A DNA stretch of 64,000 bases from Thamnaconus septentrionalis (GCA_009823395.1 CM020502.1:30878444-30942443); one strand, 5' to 3'; shown: positions 24,181 to 36,599, counted from the first letter of the stretch. Notes: generated from the sequence alone by a model not told the origin. Made by a program: numbers and translations.

Positions 24181-24462
24181 CCTTTATTAGTCACAACACG
24201 AGCAGGAAAAGTAAAGGTAATAATAACTCACATCTCTACTGAGAACAAATTTTGTGACATCACAAAGGGAGGCAATGCTACCTGTCCCAGGTCTAGCTAC
24301 TGGGGCTCCGCCCTCTGGGACCCACCTTCCGCAAACATCTTAGTCTCATCAGGCAGGCTGTAAACAGCAGGCTAAGTGGAGGTGAGGGAAGGTTTTAGAA
24401 GGAGAGGGAGAGCAGGGAGGTGAACATGAGCACCAGAGTGTGGACGACCAGTGCTCTCTCTC

Positions 24463-24510
<48 letters not shown>

Positions 24511-24625
24511 GAAGGCCTTCCTCGCTCATCCTCACATGAACCCGTCGTCGGGGCCGACAGCAGAGCAGCAGCAGACTCCTGCCACGTCTCCCACTTCCAC
24601 TCTGTCATTTTCTCTCCACCTCACA

Positions 24626-24628
<3 letters not shown>

Positions 24629-24704
<76 letters not shown>
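24629..24704. repeat. (TC)n microsatellite
   Basis: About 76 bp of uninterrupted CT dinucleotides, with a second (TC)n tract about 120 bp to the left (24450-24508). Confidence 0.95.
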
Positions 24705-24707
<3 letters not shown>

Positions 24708-25777
24708 TCCCTTCGCTCTGCCCTCTTGATCCTTTGACTTGCCTGCCTCTCATCCCCCTCTTTCTTTATTCCTTCACCTCCTCATCTTCCCCTCTTTCCC
24801 TTTCTTTTTTTATCCTTTCATCCTTTATCTTTTTTCATCAGTCTATCAGTCTATCTATCTATCAGTCTATCTATCTATCCATCTATCTATCGGATGTGTG
24901 CTCCTCCTTTCTTCTTTCCTTCAATGCCATCACTTCTTCCTCCTTTATTTCTGTCTTTCATTCCTTTAATTCTTTTCTTCCTCCCTTTTTCATTTTCTCA
25001 AATACTTACTTCCTGCCTCTCTCTCTTCTTTCTTACCCCCCCCGTCCGTCCATCCGTCTATTCTCATCTGTTCTATTCTTTCCTTCCTTTCCCTGTGCAG
25101 GGAGGGGTCCGAGCGGCCCACTGCTCAGCCTGGACTCTTAAACCATGAGGACACCAGGGTCTGAGGCAGCAGCCATGTGATTACTGAGGGGCCAATCAGC
25201 AGCTCTGCTGGGTGCTAATTAACCGCGGGCTCCAGATGCAGCGTGTCGCAGCTCAGAGAGAGCGGTCCGGGTCCGGGTTCTGGTTCTGGTTCTGAGAGTC
25301 CTTCTCACTCCGAGAAGCAAAGAAACCGGAAGCTTCTCTGCTTCCAGATCAACAGCCGAGAGGTGAAGCAGGTTCAGAGTTCAGCTGTGCAGGAGAGTCA
25401 AGGTGCAGGTCAGTTTCTGGCTGAACTTTGACCTGCACGGTTTGAATCATCTCCCTGTTTTATTGACAACCATTTGGTTGAAGTCCCCTGCGAGGCCTCG
25501 CTACAGCTCACATAAAAAACCAGAACACACACACACACACACACCTAAATGAAAAGTGTCCAGAGTGGCTCCAGAGACCGTTGCTGCACATAAGAAGCCA
25601 ATATTAATTCCAAATTGCTCATATTTAGTCCGGATTTGCAGCAGAATTGACTCTTGCTAGGCTCACACAGCAGCTCCAACCAGGCCGAACTTTGTCCACG
25701 TGTTTCGTCTTTTTACCTCTTCATTATGTGCGTGGGGGAGAAAAAAAGACAACAAGTCAGGAGGCTGACTGACTGTC

Positions 25778-25811
<34 letters not shown>

Positions 25812-28800
25812 CACGCAGCGTCTGCAGCTGACCACCTGATCATCAGCGCAGAAAACAGGGCGAGTCCTTCCTCCCACAATCCTCTCTGTCAGCACGGAGC
25901 AGAAGCTTCAGTTCAGAAACTCTCAAACTGTCTTTTCATTCATCCACTTTTTTCTCTCCACTTTTTTCACTTCACAGGGAGCAACTGACCTTTTCCTGAT
26001 TTTATTTTATTGTTGGCTTTTGTCTGGAGAGTTGTGTTGCTGAAGAACAGCAGCTCGCTGGTTCTTCTCGCCCTGCCTGTCTTGTTTCTGCCAGACAAAC
26101 ACTTCCAGACCTCCTCCTCCTCCTCCTCCTCCTCCTCCTCCTCCTGTCGCAGCAGCTGCGGCCCCCACTGAGTGGGGGTGCAGCCCCCTCTACTGGCCGA
26201 CACAAAACACGTTTCGTGGAGTCGCTTCGACCTCAACCCTTCACAACAGTGGAGAGAAGTTGACCGTCAACATGGAGACAAACTACACTGAAACTACCTG
26301 GAGTTAACATATTTTTTTTTCAATTTTTTCATTTTTACAATTACACATATTTATATTTATTTATATTTTAGTAACACCACCCACTATTTCTCTCAGTGTA
26401 TATCTTATTTACAAAAAGCAGCTGAGGTAAAGCACTGTTATAATACCGTCCACTAGGTGACGCACCTTTACCACAAACTACGGTTAATCTTGCCCCGGAG
26501 AGTGATTGTGAATGATCCTGCTGCCACCTGGCGGGCAAAGGGCAGAATCTGATTGGCCTGCTGCCCTGAACGTGGCAGGTGGGTTCGTCCAATCGCCTTC
26601 TAAGTTTATTACTGATGGGCCCCGCTTATTTCCCGGATACTTTTTTTTTGTCAAAATTATTTTTAACAGGCTCTTTAAATCCAGTAGATTTATGAAGTGT
26701 CAATAAAACGATGAAGCGTAAATAAAACAATGCACACATGTACACACACACACACACACACAAGTTGATGAACAAGCGTCACCGTTGACTCCAGCAACTT
26801 ATAGGAGTAAAAAAGGTAATAAAAGATGTTACGTCTGGGCTCTCCTCAGCCTGGACGACTAACATCAGCTGGCTGCAGGATCCTCACTTGAGCTTCTGTC
26901 ACTTCAATATGGTTTTTATTTATTATTTGTACTATAATGGGGACAATATTGCCACCAAATACTACATCTCTGATCCTGCTGGCCTCTGTTGTGCCACTAC
27001 TAAACTAATAAATAACATAGATGTTGGCGGATGTTCGATTGCTGCCTGGAGCCGTGCTGACCGTGGACCTAGCCAGGACCAGGCTGCTTGTGTCGGCTCG
27101 GTTCAGAGGTGGAGCTCCGTCTCCCAGGAGTGGCTCTGGAAGTCTCGGTAAGGAAGTTATGCCTTCATCTACATACATTAGAATTGTAAATGCAGTCGGG
27201 TGCTTCCGACGGCAGCCATACATAAAGATAAGGGCTTTTGACATTTTTTTTTCCTTTTTTTTTTCGTATCGCAGCTTCACAGACGCCCATCAGCAGATAT
27301 GAGACAGATGGGCCACCAGGACGTCCGCAAATCCTTCATAGGATAATTGGCTTTGTTAGCTGAGCTGCGGCCTCCAGGGGGGTGGAATATGAAGTATTAA
27401 AAGGGAAATTCGAAAGATTGCATTTGAGTTAATGGGCAGCTGAGCGGAATGACAGAGGCAGTGAAACCCAGAGCTAAAGAGGTTTTTAACAAACAGGCCA
27501 TAATCTACCACAGCAGAGGGAGAATACAGATCTGACTGCAGGATGGTTAACTCCTGTCTGAACTCACAAGGCAGGAGGAACTTCTAAACTAGACATTGAC
27601 GTTTTAGAAGTGAGTTCAATTTTAGAAAAAAAATTCTAAAAATTCTGAAACTCTAAAGCACAATAATAATAAAAAAAAAAGACCAAAAACCCCCCACTAA
27701 AGTCTTCTTCTGACATCATATAAACACAGATGATCACTAAAAATTATTAAACTTCAGCATAGTGTCCACTGACTGAATGGATTAATAACCCCACTGTACT
27801 AATACAGTCGTTCACGCACATTTTCTCTTATTCATTCATCAGTTGTTTTAGTAACAGCCATTTTTTTTTTTTTTTTAACAGTTTAAAGCTCTGCCCGACA
27901 TTCTGGTGTCTTAGCTTTATTATTGTTATTTATTAAACACCTGACTGAGTCCCAGGTACCAGGCAACTCCCGGGTGTTTTCACCCGGTCAGCATCCTCGG
28001 GTGAAAACACTTGATTAGCATGGCAGCAGGTGCCCGGCGCCACCGCGGCCGGCCTGATTAGCATCGACCGTCCGTGTGTTCCCGACACAGCGTGAGCTTG
28101 GAAAACACACAGGCAGGGCACATTAGTGTGTTTTTGAGGGTTGATGGGGGGCGGGAAAGGAAACGCACGTTAACGAAAACTCTCTCACACACACACGCAA
28201 GGGGACCTCACGCTGGTCCAGAAACATCCGGCTTCCCGGGCGGGTCGTCAAAACAGCCGCTGGAGCCCGAAGCGTCACACACAAACATGACACACCAACA
28301 TTACACACCACAAATTCTCAACACAAGTCTACTGAAGACACAGACGTTCACAAACACACACTTCCGGTGGTCGGCCCTTTGAGGGTTTCCCAATACCAGG
28401 TGAGGAACCACACCCAGCCCCCCAGACAGCGCCTTTGCTTCGGGTCACCTCGGAAGGTCCGACAAATAGCTAGTTATAGAAAGAGGCTGCAAACAGAGGG
28501 CTAAGTCTGTTGTTCTCTTGAGGTTTTATGACAAAGAATCAATCAGTGAAAATTACAACAGTACTGAAAGAAACCAAAGGACATGAGCGAGGAGACGAGG
28601 GGATTCTCCCATCGACGGACCAAAGTGTGTGACGGATTTTATTATCATTTCATTTTTTACAAGCTCGCCGACAAAACCGGGACAATCCTGTCAGCGTGCG
28701 TATTGATTTCTGTTTTTGGCTGGTCAGATGATCGGGTCGATGATCACAGTCGAGTTCACATCTCATCACGAACAACATCTACTCCAGGAGCAGCACCAGC

Positions 28801-29049
28801 TTCAACCCTGAGGCCTGATGGGTAAATAGCTGCCCTGGGCTTGAACCCTGAAGCCATCCACCTCCTCTGACCAGAAGCTCACCTCCACTCGCTTCCACGC
28901 TGTCTGTATTTATACACGGAGCTCCCTTCGCCATCGCTGAGTCCCCGCCCCTCCTTCCCCACGGAGGAGAGGGAGGCGGGGGGCTGCTGATCTGAGAGGG
29001 GGGTCCGTGTTTGAGCACAGCGTGACAGGAAGGAGAAGCACAGGGCCTT

Positions 29050-29087
29050 TCCATGTGGAAGAGGAGGAAAGGGAGGAAGAGGCAGTG

Positions 29088-29122
<35 letters not shown>

Positions 29123-29178
29123 AGAGGTGGAGGAGAACAAAGAGAAGGAGGAGGAGGAAGAGGAGGAGGAAGAAGAGT
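29050..29178. repeat. GGA/GAA polypurine tract
   Basis: The plus strand is almost pure purine (GAGGAGGAAGAGG variants). It yields artefactual poly-Glu and poly-Arg frames. Confidence 0.9.
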
Positions 29179-29250
29179 GTGACAGCCACCCATTGTCGAG
29201 AGCCTGTTTTGTGTTTTCCCCTGTGTGTGTGTGTGCGTGTGTGTGTCTAT

Positions 29251-29845
29251 GGCTGTGTCTCATTTCAGGGGCCGCATCCTTCGAAGGAAGCGTCCTCCGT
29301 CTGAAGGAAGCGTCCTCCCAAGGACCCGGCCGAGAAGGACGAACTAAACCCCGCCTCCCCGATAACCACACGGGACGGTCTCGCCTTCGGCGTATTTCCT
29401 GGTTGCGTCACCGCCATTCCCTCCTGCTGGCCAACCCCGGAAGTGACGTTTTTATAGCATCAAGCTAACCATTGGTTCGGTTGTATGGTTCGGTTTGGAT
29501 GTTCAACTAAGTAAAAACCCTACGTTTAAAAACTGAATATTTTATGTGAAATTTCAATACTTAAATTTATACCAAGTGTCTTTGCCAGTACATGCCGCTA
29601 ATTTCAGCTGACTTCCGAGTGATGCTCTGCAGCAGCACGCAAAGCATCCTGGGATACAGAAGGACGCGAAGGATAGTAGCGGTGTAGCCTTGGAATCGGC
29701 TAAAAGTAGGGCGCACTCCGAGTGCGCATTTGGAGCGTCCTTTGGATTTTATGGGAATTGGGAGGAGCCTTCGCGCAGCGCTATGACGCAACTTCCTTTC
29801 AAATGCAGCCTTCGAAGGATGCAGAGCCTGAATTGAGACACAGCC
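29251..29845. mobile_element. Miniature inverted-repeat element (about 595 bp)
   Basis: The left end starts GGCTGTGTCTCATTTCAGG and continues to CATCCTTCGAAGG. The right end is its imperfect inverse, CCTTCGAAGGATGCAG through TGAGACACAGCC. The inverted repeats extend about 38 bp with a few mismatches. There is no transposase, and I could not settle the target duplication, so the superfamily is open. Confidence 0.75.
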
Positions 29846-29878
29846 CATGTGTTTCTTCAACACTTCCATACACTCATC

Positions 29879-30498
29879 CAGTGACGTGCAGTGAGGTATG
29901 GGGTTGGGGAGGCACTGACTCAAAAGTCAGATTTACAAACATACAATATGATGCTAATAGAACAGCTTCAATTCTGGGTGTTATCCCATTTTTAATTAAA
30001 TTGAAAAACATTTTAAACACACCACTGTATAATGCAGGATAGTATATCTGACCTTTGCTTGTGAATGAAATCCATACATTCAAATCCAGACATTGTCACA
30101 GGGAAAGCAGTAAAGGCGATTTTTTTTTTTTTATAGCACAGCCACAAAGCCAATCTTTCCGAGAATACCAGTCCGTTTGAAAAGAACGAGTTCTATACTT
30201 TCCAGACACCCCCGGCACGCTCAATACAGTTTGTGGGGTTTGCGCAATCAGCGGGGAGGCTCTGCCTGTCACTGCCTCACTTCTCGTCTCGTTATTTGAA
30301 CAGGAAATACAGAATTTCAGAGATTTTGACTATGAAAACTATCAAAATATATAGGAACCACAGCAAAATTGCATGGATAGCATAGGCCAGAGGACAAATA
30401 TTAATTAATTTTATTTTCATTGTGACAGCTGAGGCACTGAGTTTTGCGCCTTTCACCCCCCCCCTGGTGGCAAGGGAGGCCCTGACTGCACGTCCCTG
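29879..30498. mobile_element. Non-autonomous hAT-like element (about 620 bp) with a 7-bp target duplication
   Basis: The left terminus is CAGTGACGTGCAGTGAGG and the right terminus CTGACTGCACGTCCCTG, imperfect inverted repeats of each other. ACTCATC flanks the element on both sides (29872-29878 and 30499-30505). Duplication length and CAG termini fit the hAT superfamily. The interior is AT-rich and non-coding. The element lies only 33 bp from the inverted-repeat element on its left. Confidence 0.8.
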
Positions 30499-30664
30499 AC
30501 TCATCAACACTTGCTGCCAACAGCAGACATGCTGACAAAACCACGTTACACATCCCATTGTGCTATTTTTGTTGTTTATTTAAATAAATCATTATTTGTT
30601 GTTCTTCAGCCTATCTGCGTGTTCCCTCTTATCATGGCTTTTTGAGTGCCGAGTCGTGACATCA

Positions 30665-30963
30665 GAGAAGAGGAGGAGAAGGAGGAGGAGGAAGAGAAAG
30701 AAGAGGAGGAGAAGGAGAAAGAGGAGGAAGAAGAGGAAAAACAGTAGGAGGAGAAGAAAGAGGAGGAAGAGGAGGGGGAGAATGTGCAGAAGGAGGAGGA
30801 GTAAGAAGAAGAGAAGGAGGAGGAGGAAGAGGAGAAGGTGCAGAAGGCAGAGGAAGACAAGGAGAAAGAGGAGGAAGAAGAGGAGGAGAAAAAGGAGAAA
30901 GTAAGAGGAGGGGAAAGAGGAGAAAGAGTGGGAGGAGGAGAAAGAGGAAGAAGAGGAGGAGTG
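30665..30963. repeat. 300-bp GGA/GAA polypurine tract
   Basis: Nearly 300 bp are almost exclusively A and G on the plus strand, built from GAGGAGGAAGAGAAGG variants. The long Arg/Lys-rich and Ser/Phe-rich frames on the two strands are repeat artefacts. Confidence 0.9.
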
Positions 30964-31670
30964 TCAGCAAGATGAGAGGAAGAATAAACAAGGAGTGGAT
31001 GTGAGAAACTCCGCCCACCCCACCGGAGAGTCGCTGCTGAAACTCAGAGGTTCTGTCGGTCGAAAAACGGGAGAAAATTCAGGAGTAAAAACTTCAGCAA
31101 GACGCCAGAATATAACCGGACCAATCAGAATCCTCCGAGGAGATAAGGAGGCGGGAGCTACGGCCTATAGGGGCATTCCCTTTACCTGGGGGAGTGATGT
31201 CATCAGTGTCAAATTGGAAAAAAAAAAGAAAACTTCTGCGCCAATTCAGCATTTAACTGCAGCTCAATGTTTTTGACCCCCTGCTGCTAATTAATCCGAC
31301 ACGTCTGTCGTCTTCAATCATTCCAATCAACTCCAATTATTGTTTAATTCATTCAATGCAGAGCAGAGTGCAGCCGTTCCAAGAGTCCTAACAGCCGCCG
31401 CAGGCAAACAACGCGAACCGATCGATTGACCCAATCGATTTCCTTCCGTCTGCCACCGTTTACCGAGTGACGCAGCAACAGCATCCGTCTGAGACGACGT
31501 TCAGTCAAATGTTTCCTTGAGACGTCCTTGGAGGAAGAGGAGGAGGAGGAAGAGGATGAGGAGGAGAGAAAAAAAAGTGTTTGAGTGAGTTCAAACGCGG
31601 CTCCCTCAGAGTCCTTTCACATCTGCATTAATGCTGCGTGTTCAGCGGCGGCGGGAAAGAGGGAGATGTG

Positions 31671-31790
<120 letters not shown>

Positions 31791-32872
31791 ACGTCCCAGT
31801 GAAAAAAAATCCAAAAATGCTTTTTGGCCAAACCTTCCACTTCCCTGGAAAACAGCCAGAGAGCTCGACCGGTGTGTTTGTGTGTGTGTGTGTGTGTGTG
31901 TCAGATAAATGCATTAGTCTGTCTCAGGCTCTGAGCTCCACACTGTCCTCGAGAGCCAGAGTCGCTTTTTTTTTTCTTCTTTTTTTTTGTATTTAATCTA
32001 CCGTCACAGAAGAAGTCAGAAAGCCTTTGAACATTTTCAAAAACTGCCTCAGGTTCCACTTCAGCCTCGTTTCTGTCAATGAAAACGGCTCCATGAAACC
32101 AGAGCGGCAAGTGAACGCACCGCGGAAAGCGTGTTCTTCCGCTCGGTGCTTTTTCAGCAGAGAGGAACCTCGCCGCTGTCGTGAAGATGAAATGACTTTG
32201 TGAAAGAAACCTCCCTTCATCACCTTCATCAATGACCTTTTCAGTTCCCAGTCTGGAGTCTCTGAGAGCCATCTTCACAAGCTCCCCTCTGAAATCCTTC
32301 CAGCTGAACGGACAGTGCGATTGGACCAACGGGGCGCCCCTCTGAGGAAACAAGCAACCTGATTGGGATGGTTTGAATGTGACGGCTGGAAGGTTCAAGT
32401 GTTTTCTATGGGCTCTTTCGCATATGGTGAAATACATCCCTTCTGATTAACGTTTAACTTTCCAGACCTGCCCATCTTGAGTCCTGGAAGACTTCAACTC
32501 ACCACCGTCAAATTTTAAAATGACTTTCTGTCACTTGGAGCTGCATCCTTCATTGTGCCTTAACAAGAAAAAAAAAACCATCAGAATGGGTTCTCTGAAC
32601 ATTTTAAAGTAGCCACAGTTATCAACTACCTGCTGCACGTGGGTCACACTTTGCTCCTCCTCTTCTCCTTCTCCTCCTCCTCCTCCCGTCCAGCCTTAAT
32701 TTGCACTGACTCGTCGAGGAAACAATCGACTGCGGGAAAAACAAACAGCCCACACTGATTAGCATGAGTCCGCTTCAGCGTAATGTCAAAGGTTCACGGC
32801 CGCGGACGAGTCTTTCCGAGGTCGGTCGTGACGCTGCAGCGTCCACCTCATCAAATCACATCACATCACAGT

Positions 32873-33018
32873 TTTTTTTTCCCTTTCCTACCCTCTAAAT
32901 ATTTTATTTCATTTCTTCATTTCTTCTCCCCATCAATTTCGTTTTTCTTCTCTTTGCACGATATTGATGCTGTAATTATGTCAATTTCCCCAATGTGGAA
33001 TTAATAAAGGCATTCTAT
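32873..33018 (+). repeat. LINE-like 3' end (copy 1)
   Basis: The segment ends CAATTTCCCCAATGTGGAAT, then TAATAAAGGCATTCTATTCT. The same terminal module recurs at about 54,062-54,190. The AATAAA and short TATTC tail suggest a retrotransposon 3' terminus; the family is not identified. Confidence 0.6.
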
Positions 33019-34380
33019 TCTGTTATGTTACATCACCGCTCACACTGACGAGGCTCCGCCGGTCAATTAGTCCCAGTGCACAGCTCCGCCTGCAGACTAC
33101 AGGGGGCACTGTCGCTCTTCCTCCTCTTCTCTTCTCACTGCGACTCAGACAATATAGAGGCCTTATTATATGGCCCCGCGCCGCCGTGACTGATGTGATC
33201 AATGACGGGAGAACACGAGATGTCAGTAATGACTGCACGGCCCTGTGATCCCGGCAGCGTTGTCCATGTCTGCGGCGCGTTTAGGATGATGCGGCGGTTG
33301 CATTAGCGCGGCGCTCATGCGCAATATTTGCCGCCCTTCCTTCAGGCCTCGGCTCTCCATTAACCGAGCGGCGCTGAACGTCTCGCGGCGAGCGGGAGCC
33401 GTCGGTACCTGCGGCGCCGTTTCACAATCAGATCAGGGTTCATGAAGTCGAGTGAAGAAGAAGTGGGGCAGGATCTCCTCCCACACAGCCTGTCTTTTAA
33501 ATTGTGTGAAATGATGCGCGCGTGTGTGTGTGTTTAATGACTGCAGTGAGTCACCGTCTTAACTTTTCTGAAATTGGAACTTCACATCAAAAGAGGGGGA
33601 GGGGCGGTGAGATTTAAGAAAAAAAACTAAAAAAAAAAAAAAATCTCTCAAACTTTTTCAGATTTAATAAATCATCTGTTGTTTTTTTTTCCTTCCCAGA
33701 GTTAAACGCAGCCGTTCAATAAGAATCGGCGACGGCGGAGGAGGTTGTTATTTTTTCACACACGAGGAGCGAAAATGTGCAGGAGCCGTTTTTAGCTTCA
33801 GAGGCTGGAAGTGGGACACGACAAAAAAAATAAATAAATAAATGAATAAAATGAAGCGAGAGCGGCAACTTGGGGGAGAAAACTGGAGCATCGCGCTGTC
33901 AGGAAAGCCCCTCCCACCGCCCACCCCCAAAAAGAAAAAACCCAGATGGAACAGATAGAGGAGCTCTTGACGTGAGGGGGGAGGGAGGGAGGTGGGCTTC
34001 AGCCTTGACATCTGAATCAGAGGTAAAGTTCTCTCAGGCTGCATGTGTTACATCACTTCCTGTGGGCGGGGCTTCGTTCCTCAGGGCAGGTTCTTTAAAA
34101 GAACCTGTGAACAGAGACAGTGAACGGGACTCACTCCAGACCAGAGGGCGGCAATGTTCACGTTGTTTTGCCAGGAACAGGAAGTTTGGATATGAGGTCA
34201 CATGACTAATTCTCAGATGGCCGTCGTGGGTTTGGGGTGGTGGGCGGGTTGGTGGTAGTGGTGATGGTGGTGGGCGTGTCTTGAAAGTCTAAACTCCTGA
34301 AATCTGATTGGACACCCCGAGTGCCGCCCCTGAAATTGAATTCCCTCAGGGTGGTAGTTTGATGTTAAAGACCGAACTAT

Positions 34381-34950
34381 GGGCGTGTTTACAGTGCCTC
34401 GCCTCGCCTCGCGCCCGCCTCGCCTCGCCTCGCCTCGCCTCGCCTCGCCACGCCACGCCTCGCCTCGCCTCGCCTCGCCTCGCCTCGCCTCGCCTCGCCT
34501 CGGTACGATTGTGTTTTCATTAGCTCTGCGATCACGAGACCGTGGGCGGAGTCAATGCGGTAAAGCGGGACAAAATGTTTTCGTCAGCGTCATTTCTGTG
34601 CGACACACAACAGCGCAGCAATGGACAACGTAGAGGTTGTTTTGTACCTGCTGCTCGGTCTGTGGTTGCTTTTTAATAAGAAAAAAAAATGGACGAAAGT
34701 CGGAGAATTCTGGAAAGTTACAAAAACAAATGGCGGTTGGGTTTTCGCGCAGAGTCGCTCTCACCTTTTCGTCAGAAGATCTGAGCCAATCGGTGCCCTG
34801 CTCGTCGCTACGTCACCACTAAACTCGCTTCGACTCGCTTGGCCCCTCAACGACAGAGGTACCAAAGTGGCGCCCCCTACAACCGTGCAGCGGCCAGTGC
34901 AAACACCCTAACGCCGTACCGTGGCGAGGCGAGGCACTGTAAACACGCCC
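34381..34950. mobile_element. Inverted-repeat element with a perfect 28-bp TIR and internal CCTCG expansion
   Basis: The left end GGGCGTGTTTACAGTGCC plus TCGCCTCGCC (34381-34408) is an exact inverse of the right end at 34923-34950. Immediately inside the left repeat the CCTCG unit is expanded to about 100 bp (34399-34501). The interior holds a 96-codon plus-strand frame (34621-34911, starting MDNVEVVLYLLLGLWLLF) that I cannot assign. Perfect TIRs suggest a young DNA transposon derivative. No target duplication is evident. Confidence 0.8.
34399..34501. repeat. (CCTCG)n pentanucleotide minisatellite
   Basis: About twenty CCTCG/GCCTC units with a few CACGC and GCGCC variants. It begins inside the left terminal repeat of the surrounding mobile element and looks like an expansion of the element's own end sequence. 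Confidence 0.92.
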
Positions 34951-35161
34951 AAAGTGAACTTAGTAACGGACCCCAACCCCACCCCCACCCCACCCCCCAC
35001 ATCCAGACAGCAGCACATTTAGCCCTCTGTTTACAGCCGCCTGCTCAAAACCTCTGTCTGACCTTCCACACACATCCATCGGTGGGCAGCGTTTCCTGTG
35101 TGGCATCATCACAAACAAGACGCTGATTTCCAGAATGAAGAAGTGGAAGAAGTAAACGCAT

Positions 35162-35205
<44 letters not shown>

Positions 35206-35924
35206 AGACTGGACTGGAGGGACTCGGGTGAAGCAGCACTGATGTGGTTGTGGAGGACTCGGATGATGATGAAATGCTTTTCAGGAGGAGACTTTGTTGC
35301 GAATCTTAATCAGAATGAAAAGGAGGCAGCAGATGCAGCGCCGGCGCTCCCAGCGGGGTGGCGCCGCACGCTTAGAGTCAATCAATATTCCAATTCCACT
35401 GTAAATGCTATCCCGGCTCCTTCATCTGGGGCTCTCAGCTTTAATGTCAAGCCATAAATCAAAGCTGCGTCTGAACGGAGCAGCGCAGGGAGGCGAGAGG
35501 CCTTTTATTTCTAAAGGCGGGAAGGAGGGGGGGGGGGTTGGGGAATCAGGAGGGATCAGGGGGGCGGGGGATAGGGGAAAAAAAAAAGGGCAATTCCGCT
35601 GTGTTTGGGCGAGATTCTGGTCCGGAGACTTGCGCTGAATAGTAATGATGTGGCTCCGAGCGAGTGACAACTAATTTTGGTTTGAGTAATAGTCTGTTAC
35701 ATGGGGGGCGATGGGAGGCGGCCTGGAGGGATTCAAACCCCGCCCCCCTCACCCACCTCCACCTATACTGTCCCTGTACACTTTTCACCATAACAATAAC
35801 ATTGCCCACCATTCACAATTGTTTGGGTTTCATAACAGTGACTGCACCGTCAGAGTCCACCTGGAAGCAGCAATCATTATAATTTGAGAAAAATAATATA
35901 TCTATAAATATATATATATATATA

Positions 35925-36285
35925 CAGTACTACACAGAAAATTAGAATATCCTGAAGAGGTTGTTGTATTTCCCCTGAACTCTTCTGAGCCGACCCAAGA
36001 CAGACTTTTTAAAGGCTCAGGACCCTTTTGCAGGTGCTTAGGATTCTTTGAAGCTACAAAACTGAAGCTTTTCACAGTATTCTAATTTTCTGAGTTTGTG
36101 GGTTTGTGGTTTTAATAAGCTGAAAATCTTAATCAGCAAAGTTACAACAAGGAACTGCTTGAGATGTCAATTTGCGTGGAATGGCTCAATAAAATTTGTT
36201 GCTTTCATCTTTTATATTAAATTGCCAAAATAAAACAACTTTTACTTTTTACTTTTACTCTCATATCAAGTAAAAGTTGGTATGA
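35925..36285 (-). mobile_element. Degenerate MITE related to the one at 44,615
   Basis: It begins CAGTACTACACAGAAAATTA and shares the internal segment GCTGAAAATCTTAATCAGCA through AAGTTACAACAAGGAACTGC, in opposite orientation to the copy at 44,615-44,955. A second internal TIR-like piece (TATTCTAATTTTCTGAG) suggests rearrangement. It is non-coding. Confidence 0.65.
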
Positions 36286-36599
36286 GAAAAGTAAAAGCCC
36301 CCCCCCCCCCTTCCCTCATCCTACCACCTCGCTCCTTCTTCTCCTCTTCTCCTCCGCCGCCGCCGCTGCTGCCGCCGTCATGTGAGTCCTGCGTCGCAGC
36401 GTCCTCGGGAGAAATCAGGCTCATCAGACTGGAGCCAGATGTGGTTGAGCGTCAGCGGAGGTTTCCAGCGAGAGGTGCAGCGGCAGGAGGGAAGCAGGTG
36501 AGCGACTCTCATTTTCCCGCTAATCACGGCGGCGGAGCAGCAGAGGCAGCGCTCTGCTGGCTGGGGACCGACTCGCTGACTCTGTGGCTCTGGCTTTGT

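Larger units (their letters stand above)
20572..29040. other. Gene-free spacer, third block
   Basis: I see no protein gene. The block contains (CTG)n at about 22033-22083, (TTC)n near 22363-22390, a 360-bp ACTAA-type array (23,820-24,180), two (TC)n tracts (24450-24508 and 24629-24704), CTAT repeats near 24,840-24,892, (GAT)n at about 25779-25811, (CTC)n at about 26106-26144 and reverse-orientation copies of the unclassified dispersed repeat near 21,395-21,606, 24,245-24,385 and 28,400-28,512. Unique sequence at 27,290-27,500 looks like a possible conserved non-coding element. Confidence 0.65.

Noticed and set aside
24440..25141. 233-codon Ser/Leu-rich frame
   Set aside because: It is made of two (TC)n microsatellites and CTAT and CTTC-rich sequence.
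29007..29468. Poly-Glu plus-strand frame
   Set aside because: It arises from a GGA/GAA tract running into a TIR element.
30596..30904. Arg/Lys-rich plus-strand frame
   Set aside because: This is a translation of a pure polypurine repeat with no start context or splice structure.
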